From assembly GCF_030272615.1 (NCBI RefSeq), contig NC_081411.1, positions 832,366,160 to 832,430,159 of the forward strand: a stretch of DNA of 64,000 nucleotides, written 5' to 3'. This DNA is from Cryptomeria japonica (lineage: Eukaryota; Streptophyta; Pinopsida; Cupressales; Cupressaceae). Of the stretch, positions 58,741 to 64,000 are shown piece after piece (position 1 is the stretch's first letter; each line of letters starts with the position of its first letter). The notes under the pieces were generated by a model that saw nothing but the letters and a program-made list of their open reading frames with translations, was not told the origin of the DNA and ran no database searches. The position numbers and the translations under genes were made by a program.

Positions 58741-58935
58741 ATTAGGATACTCTGAAGAGTTGTGTGTAAAACCTAAGATGGTGCATGCTATTGATAGGAC
58801 CCTCCAAAGGTTCACCCTCTGTGGTTGAGAGCTGATAGGCACCACATCCATAGACTACCATGATGATGTAAGGACCAAGCCAATTTGGTTCAAACTTGCC
58901 CTTCTTCTCTCTATCTTACTGATTTTTGGGGTTGT
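58741..58935 (-). pseudogene. G2 integrase C-terminal tail
   Basis: The minus frame contains KGKFEPNWLGPYIIMVVYG and a GAYQLST-like segment, the GPY/F end of a gypsy integrase, with stops. It is fused at about 58936 to Gag residues (EDINTPKP) by an internal deletion that removed protease through the integrase core. Confidence 0.7.
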
Positions 58936-59931
58936 GTAAGATGGCTTTGGTGTATTTATGTCCTCCATTTACTTTTGTAAGTCCTTAATTTGCTGTTCCA
59001 AATTGTTTTTAGGTGGAGACCGACTTCTTGGACCATATCCCATGCCTGAGCCACCAGGTGGAGGGGGATGATACTGCATATATGGATGGTATTGATCATA
59101 AACATGTTCATATGGATGAGGTCTATAATGATACTATGTATAGGGACCACTTGGTATAGAGTCATGATGAGGAATAGAATATCTTCTTTGTCCATGCATA
59201 TCATATTCTATAGGCATGTCATGAGTTTGTTCTTGTGTAGTGCCCCCAAATTTGACATGAGATTTTCTTGTGTCTAAATTTTGAGCATGCCTCTAATAAT
59301 CCAATTATTTTGGAGGTTGGTCCTTAGCATTGGTATGCAATTGAGTGTATTTATTTGCATAAGACTTCCATAATGGTCTGCATAGATGGAGTTGTTCACA
59401 AGATGATCTTTCATGAGTATCATAAGCTTGACCATGTGTATTTGGGACCTCAAGTTTTTGAAACAAGGATGATTGTGACTCAGACACGAAACGTGATCCT
59501 TTATAACCTCCACTATTAGGTCTCCTTTGACCCATGTTGAGTTGAGATTCTTGCATAGGTCAATTTTTCATTATTTGAGACATGTCAAAATCATGAGGTA
59601 TCTTGGCTCCACTTTGTGCCATCACTTGTAAGAAATATTGTCTATCTCTTCTCATGATTTCCTCTACCAATCTATTAAAATGGGGATCCATGATGGAGTC
59701 TACCACTTTTGCTGAATGTACAAAAAAGTTGTCTATATTGTCATTGTGCGTATCATTGTTGTTCATATTATCCATGTTCTCAACATTTTGAGTGTTTCTA
59801 TAAGTGTCCATGTCAGGTAATGTGGTATGATCAAAATTGAAGAAGATATCATTGTCATGCTCATAGGCACTCATGTTTGCAGACTCTTGAGCCTCTTTAG
59901 CTTCTCTCCTAGATTTTTGGGAATGGGTTTC
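58936..59931 (-). pseudogene. G2 Gag, N-terminal half
   Basis: Begins at the copia LTR boundary with ETHSQKSRREAKEAQES (59930-59880) and runs through SIMDPHFNRLVEEIMRRDRQ to a stop near 59560. Further frames (59556-59305, 59204-58956) match the G1 Gag proline/tyrosine-rich segment (YEHVYDQYHPYM). It ends before the capsid domain because of the deletion. The ATG-proximal residues are disrupted by the LTR insertion. Confidence 0.75.
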
Positions 59932-60712
59932 TGTTGGCTTGATGATGATTGTAATGTATTTATCACTTGTTGTCATTGATGAAACACTCTCACACACACA
60001 TATGATTACATTGACTACCGGTGTAACTTCAATTGGTTTACACTGTTAACCGGTATGTTTAAGGTCTATCTCTAACCGATACTTTGTGTCAACCGGTATG
60101 TGCTTAAGAGATAACCTGTGGCTACACTAATTTGACATCAAAATGAAGATGAAGATGAAGATGGATATCAAGTGGAAGATTCCAGGTCAATAGATCACAT
60201 GTTTGTTCCAACCGGTATTGACTATTCTAACCGGCATCTGATTTTGTGATGAGTTACCAGTATCGTTTTCTTGGCAGTCATTCTTGTGATGAGTTATGAT
60301 CACTTGTCTAGATACATTGCACCTAACAAATTGTGTTTTGGTTTCCTTAGGCCGACATAAGATTTGAATGTCTATATTAAGACATCTTAGTGAATCATTT
60401 GATATATACAGTGATAGAGAGGAGATTATGCAAATACTGATATGCATAAAGAGTGAAAGTTTTTGTTGAAGAGCGATAAGTGTTAAGATGAAGATAAGTG
60501 TTGAATGTACTTAGAATGATCTGATCAAGCAAATATTGTGCTACTCAGAACAAATCAAACCATTCTTGTTGTTTTCTAATCATTACAACAAAATTAAATC
60601 CCCTAACTGGGTAAGCTCTAACAAGCTTCATTGTACAAATCCTCTAACAAGGTGATCCATTAGTTTGGATTCTCAAATCCTCCAGTGAGGTTACTTCTAA
60701 CAGGGTAGTACT
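59932..60712 (+). repeat. Copia LTR inserted in G2 gag, cut by G3
   Basis: Starts tgttggcttg and resembles the plus-strand solo LTR 22313-23485 in style (accggt-rich, ctaacaaggtgat-type segments near 60640). Interrupted at 60713 by G3, so neither its end nor its duplication partner is seen. No gene. Confidence 0.65.
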
Positions 60713-61499
60713 TGTAGACACCCAAAATTGTCCAGTCTAATTAAATAAATATTTTATTTATTTAATTATCTAAGCCTAATTCTTCTATTAATTAAATAAA
60801 TCTTTATTTATTTAATTAATTCATTTATCCTCTTCTAGCCTTATTTCTCATTTAAATAAATACATTTATTTATTTAAATTATCCTTTTCCTAAATTAAAT
60901 AAATATCTTATTTATTTAATTATCCCACTTCTACTATTAATTAAATAAATCTTTATTTATTTAATTAATTCATTAGCCTTTTCTACCCATGACACATGTC
61001 GTTCATCTCTTAATTCATACACTACCTACCCCTCTCATTATTTTACTATTTCTTTTACCTACCCTCTAATCCTAACCGACCTCTCTTTTTACACCTCTCA
61101 ATCTTAACCCTCCATTTCATATTGTGTCTTCTATTTAAGAAGATGCTTTCTTCATTGTCAAACCCTAATGACCCTAATGAAGCATCCTAACTACCTGATC
61201 AATTGACTACACTACGATCCTACTTGCAACCACATTCCGTTCTTTGTTGAGCTCTTGTGCATATTAAAATCTGAGAGCAAATATATCAAGCAAGATCAAT
61301 GGAGATAGGAAGAATGGAGATCAAAACCCTATTGGACATGTGATGGTATAATCTTTGTGATTTCATTTGATTTGCATTGTCTTAGGTAATCTTCATATGT
61401 TATGGTGGATCTTTGTTGATTGTTAGGCTAGGGTTTGGTGGTTGAATTCATTTAGCCTTTCAATATTTGTTATTATGTTATCCATTTTCACCATAAACA
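60713..61499 (+). repeat. G3 5' LTR
   Basis: 787 bp, tgtagacacc to ccataaaca. Five AT-rich near-palindromes at 60740-60975 (for example aattaaataaat, a short spacer, then atttatttaatt). Confidence 0.92.
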
Positions 61500-61520
61500 T
61501 TTTGGCATGCCCGGTGGGAC
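61500..61520 (+). other. G3 primer-binding region
   Basis: Reads ttttggcatgcccggtggga directly after the LTR. G1 has ttttggcacgccctgtggga. The complementary tRNA is not identified. Confidence 0.7.
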
Positions 61521-63874
61521 TCTTGTCCCTTTGCATTTAACCTTTTTGTTGCAGATTTTGCATTTGTGATGTTGCAGATCGGACATTTTTCGACAGCATT
61601 TTAGGTTTTTCCACGTCTGCAAGCGTTAGGATCGTGTCTCTGATTTTCAGAAGCATCTGCGGTGTCTAGAATCGCGTCTGTGTTTCTGCCAAATTTTATT
61701 TTGCAGGTTTCTTAAAGGGGTGTCTGTGTTTCTGAACCGCGTTTGAGTTGTTTCTGCCCGCGTCTGTGTCCTAGAGAGGCGTCTGTGTATTTTGGACGCG
61801 TCTGTGCATCACAGAACCGCGTCTATGTCATACAGACACGTCTGTGTCTGGTATAACAGCGTCTGTGTTTTACTGTTTTAGAATTTTAAATTTTTCTTTG
61901 GTTCCATTTTCGGATTTCGTACTTAGGGTTTCAAATCTGGTTTATTTTTGGACTAACCCTTGCAGATCTAGCTAACCAAGTTTGTGCAGCTTGTTTTGGA
62001 AGCAAAAACATTTTTGTTGAAGGCCCCTTTTTCACAAAGACTTTTTGGGTTTTTCTAAAATTTACCTAACTTGTGTGCTTGCAGGAAGGGGTGATCATTT
62101 GAAACAACCCAAACTACTAACAAATTTTGTTGCAGGGCCTTGGCAAGGGTTTTTGAATTTTTTTTGTGTGCCTTGTTTTCATAGACTAGCAAACACTTCC
62201 ATTGGTGCACTAAAATTGAATCATTGTCTTTTGTGTCTTGAGCAAGAGGCTCTTTTTGTTTAATCTTTAGAGGGCCTGTCTTCTCGTGTGGTCATTAGGC
62301 CTACTAGTGAGAAGAGGACGACCCAAGTGGTAGCGAGGAAAACCCACCTCATCCGAACCACTATAATCAAATGTATTCATGGTGAAAACTATGAATAACG
62401 TGTGCTGATTAGTTCATACCGACACTATGTCTCCCCATAAACCCGTTTGATCAAATTTATTTGATCATTTGTAGGGCGTAACCCCTACCGGCTGGGAGCC
62501 TTCTGTATTTACAGAGCTGAAAGTGCCGCATGTATGGCCACACGAGCGGATGCCCTTACTAGCACCATTTTGTTTTAGAGGCCCAAATCCTTCTAGTTGT
62601 TGGGGCAGGAGGTTGGACCTCTGGTAGCGGCCCACACACATACGGTTCTTAGTAGAGATACAAAGTTCGCCATGGGGAGTTTTCATGGGGACTGATGCTT
62701 GGCTGACCCGAGAAGTGAGTGCCGAGGGTGGAGCCAGTGAGGTCAAGCATCTAAGTATCCGCTCTGAATAGCGTAGCCTCGGGGGTAAAACCCCATGTGG
62801 GATCAACAACTATTGTCTTGGCCAGCCATAAGAATTGTGCTTGACTTATGTTAAACATTCAAAACATTCAAAACCAAATAACAAAACATTGTGTCTTTTG
62901 TGTCTTCAAGTGTATGCAAAATAATTTTACATCAAACAACACACTTTTATTGGAGTCATTTTGGAGTCTAAACACTTGCAAACATTGAGTCCTCATCAAC
63001 ATTGTGTCCTCTTGTCACGAAAAACAGTCAAACAGTCAGATTTGGTCACAACAAAACAACTTCACATATTGGAAAAATTGCACAAAGTTTACAGAAACAC
63101 GTCTGTGTCTGTTTTAACCACGTCTGGGTCATCTAAGCGCGTCTGTGAAGGGCAGAATAGCGTCTGTGTTTTTAGAAGCGTCTATGTCGAAAAGAGACAC
63201 GTCTGTGTCTGGGAATCACGTCTGTGAAGTATACAGTCGCGTCTGTGTCCAGAATTGCAAAAACCTTTACAGTCCAGCAAACATAAACAGGAAAATCTCA
63301 GAATCGCATCTGTGTTTAACAGAGTAGCGTCTGTGTCAGGAAACCGTGTCTGTGAAGGATACAGGCGCGTCTGTGTTCAAAATTGCAAAAAGAAAAATTT
63401 CAGAGTTCAACAAACAAAAGAAATCAGTTTCGGAATACTTGAGCTTCCTAGGTTGTTTCTTCAGGTTTCATCTAGCATTCAACCTGTCTCTAGGTCTCAT
63501 ACAGTCCATCATTGCTTCACATCTCATTTTACATTCATACTTGTCTAAACTTGAGTCAAAAGGTCACTTGCTTGTCCTCATCATACTTTGTCAACATACT
63601 ACATACAACTACACTTTTCTAAGTGCTCCCTCATCAAGGTTTCTTACCTTTGGGTCTCATTTGGTCTTACTTAGAGTCAAGGTCAGCTTACCTCATCAAG
63701 AGAAACTATCCTCTCTTTGGAAGTCACACCTACTCTACTACTTACATGCTTGGTCTTACACTTTGGACATTGCAAGTACACCTCAGATTCATTTACACTC
63801 CATATAACTCTTGGTCTTCCATACTCTTTCCATTTTTCAACTAGTCTTACACATCTTGGTCAAACACCTAGTTC
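61521..63874 (+). other. G3 untranslated leader with CGTCTGTG arrays
   Basis: Long leader. Cluster 1 (about 61610-61870) and cluster 2 (63105-63370) each carry about a dozen copies of CGTCTGTG(T) and its one-base variants. The middle part (62050-62800) is homologous to G1 42816-43200 and 34790-35192 in reverse complement. Candidate splice-like tgcag sites occur, but no ORF has a domain. Confidence 0.65.
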
Positions 63875-64000
63875 ATGGTTGAAACCCGTCTTCAAAAATC
63901 TAGGAGAAAAGCTAAAGAAGCTCAAGAGTCCACAAACATGAGTTCTTATGAGTATGACAATGATTTATTTTTCAATCCTGAGCACACTACATTACCTGAC
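63875..64000 (+). CDS. G3 gypsy Gag, N-terminus (cut by window end)
   Basis: ATG at 63875 followed by VETRLQKSRRKAKEAQES and an acidic segment with HTTLPD, aligning residue for residue with the G1 Gag start at 34038. 42 codons are open to the window edge with no stop, so this copy may be less damaged than G1 and G2. Role: particle protein of the gypsy element. Confidence 0.8.
   Translation, partial: MVETRLQKSRRKAKEAQESTNMSSYEYDNDLFFNPEHTTLPD

Larger units (their letters stand above)
52927..59931 (-). mobile_element. G2: second G1-family gypsy copy, incomplete
   Basis: 3' LTR 52927-54080 (contains TRIM-2), polypurine tract 54081-54095, antisense PMD pseudogene, integrase tail, Gag N-terminal half. 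At 59932 a copia LTR interrupts gag and the remainder is outside the window. Protease and everything up to the integrase tail are deleted: Gag joins the tail directly at about 58936, a different breakpoint from G1. Confidence 0.88.
60713..64000 (+). mobile_element. G3: third G1-family gypsy copy, 5' part
   Basis: 5' LTR 60713-61499, primer-site region 61500-61520, a 2.35-kb leader and the first 42 codons of gag. It runs out of the window. It retains leader sequence at the site where copia-2 inserted in G1, so it serves as the empty-site control. Confidence 0.88.

Noticed and set aside
62465-62809. Minus-strand frame of 114 codons in the G3 leader
   Set aside because: Overlaps conserved leader that in G1 is interrupted and shifted. 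No domain, and not kept open in the paralogue.

Overview
The window looks like intergenic DNA from a large, repeat-rich plant genome. A gymnosperm or conifer is my guess from the sheer density of decayed LTR retrotransposons, but nothing here fixes the species. I find no convincing host gene. Essentially all of the 64 kb can be read as LTR retrotransposons inserted into one another, most of them on the minus strand, and nearly all coding regions carry stops or frameshifts.

Layout. 1-3668: a minus-strand copia 5' LTR with the start of its Gag (1-1850), the tail of a chromodomain gypsy integrase (1851-2185) and a minus-strand copia RT/RNase H fragment (3100-3668). 3669-52330: an old gypsy complex (called R here) with Gag and protease but no polymerase. 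It hosts a miniature LTR element (TRIM-1, 11966-12299), a plus-strand copia element (copia-1, 12561-20631, itself carrying a solo LTR at 13790-14849), and a large non-autonomous element (called LARD here, 22303-50089) flanked by an exact 5-bp duplication. LARD carries a solo LTR (22313-23485) and a minus-strand gypsy element (G1, 25323-45014). G1 in turn carries a minus-strand copia element (copia-2, 35193-42815). The nest is therefore R > LARD > G1 > copia-2. 52331-64000: a non-coding repeat (E2), a second copy of the G1 family (G2, from 52927, with TRIM-2 in its LTR), a copia LTR (59932-60712) and a plus-strand third copy (G3, from 60713) that runs out of the window with its LTR, long leader and Gag start.

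How the parts work together. G1, G2 and R keep Gag and parts of Pol but have lost RT-RNase H and most of integrase, so they would depend on enzymes in trans. G1 and G2 carry, antisense between the integrase tail and the 3' LTR, a captured plant-mobile-domain (PMD) gene. LARD has no polymerase but encodes a coiled-coil/zinc-knuckle protein and a second long protein I cannot place. It shares primer site, polypurine tract and a C-rich LTR-end motif with the copia elements here, which suggests it was mobilised by them.

Most unusual items: the 334-bp TRIM family, whose 135-bp LTRs each hold a 72-nt tRNA-like sequence with box A and box B; the LARD two-ORF element; the antisense PMD gene, whose frame is broken almost only by TAG and TGA, never TAA; and the CGTCTGTG motif arrays in the G3 leader. 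Element names R, E, G1-G3, LARD, copia-1 and copia-2 are local labels.
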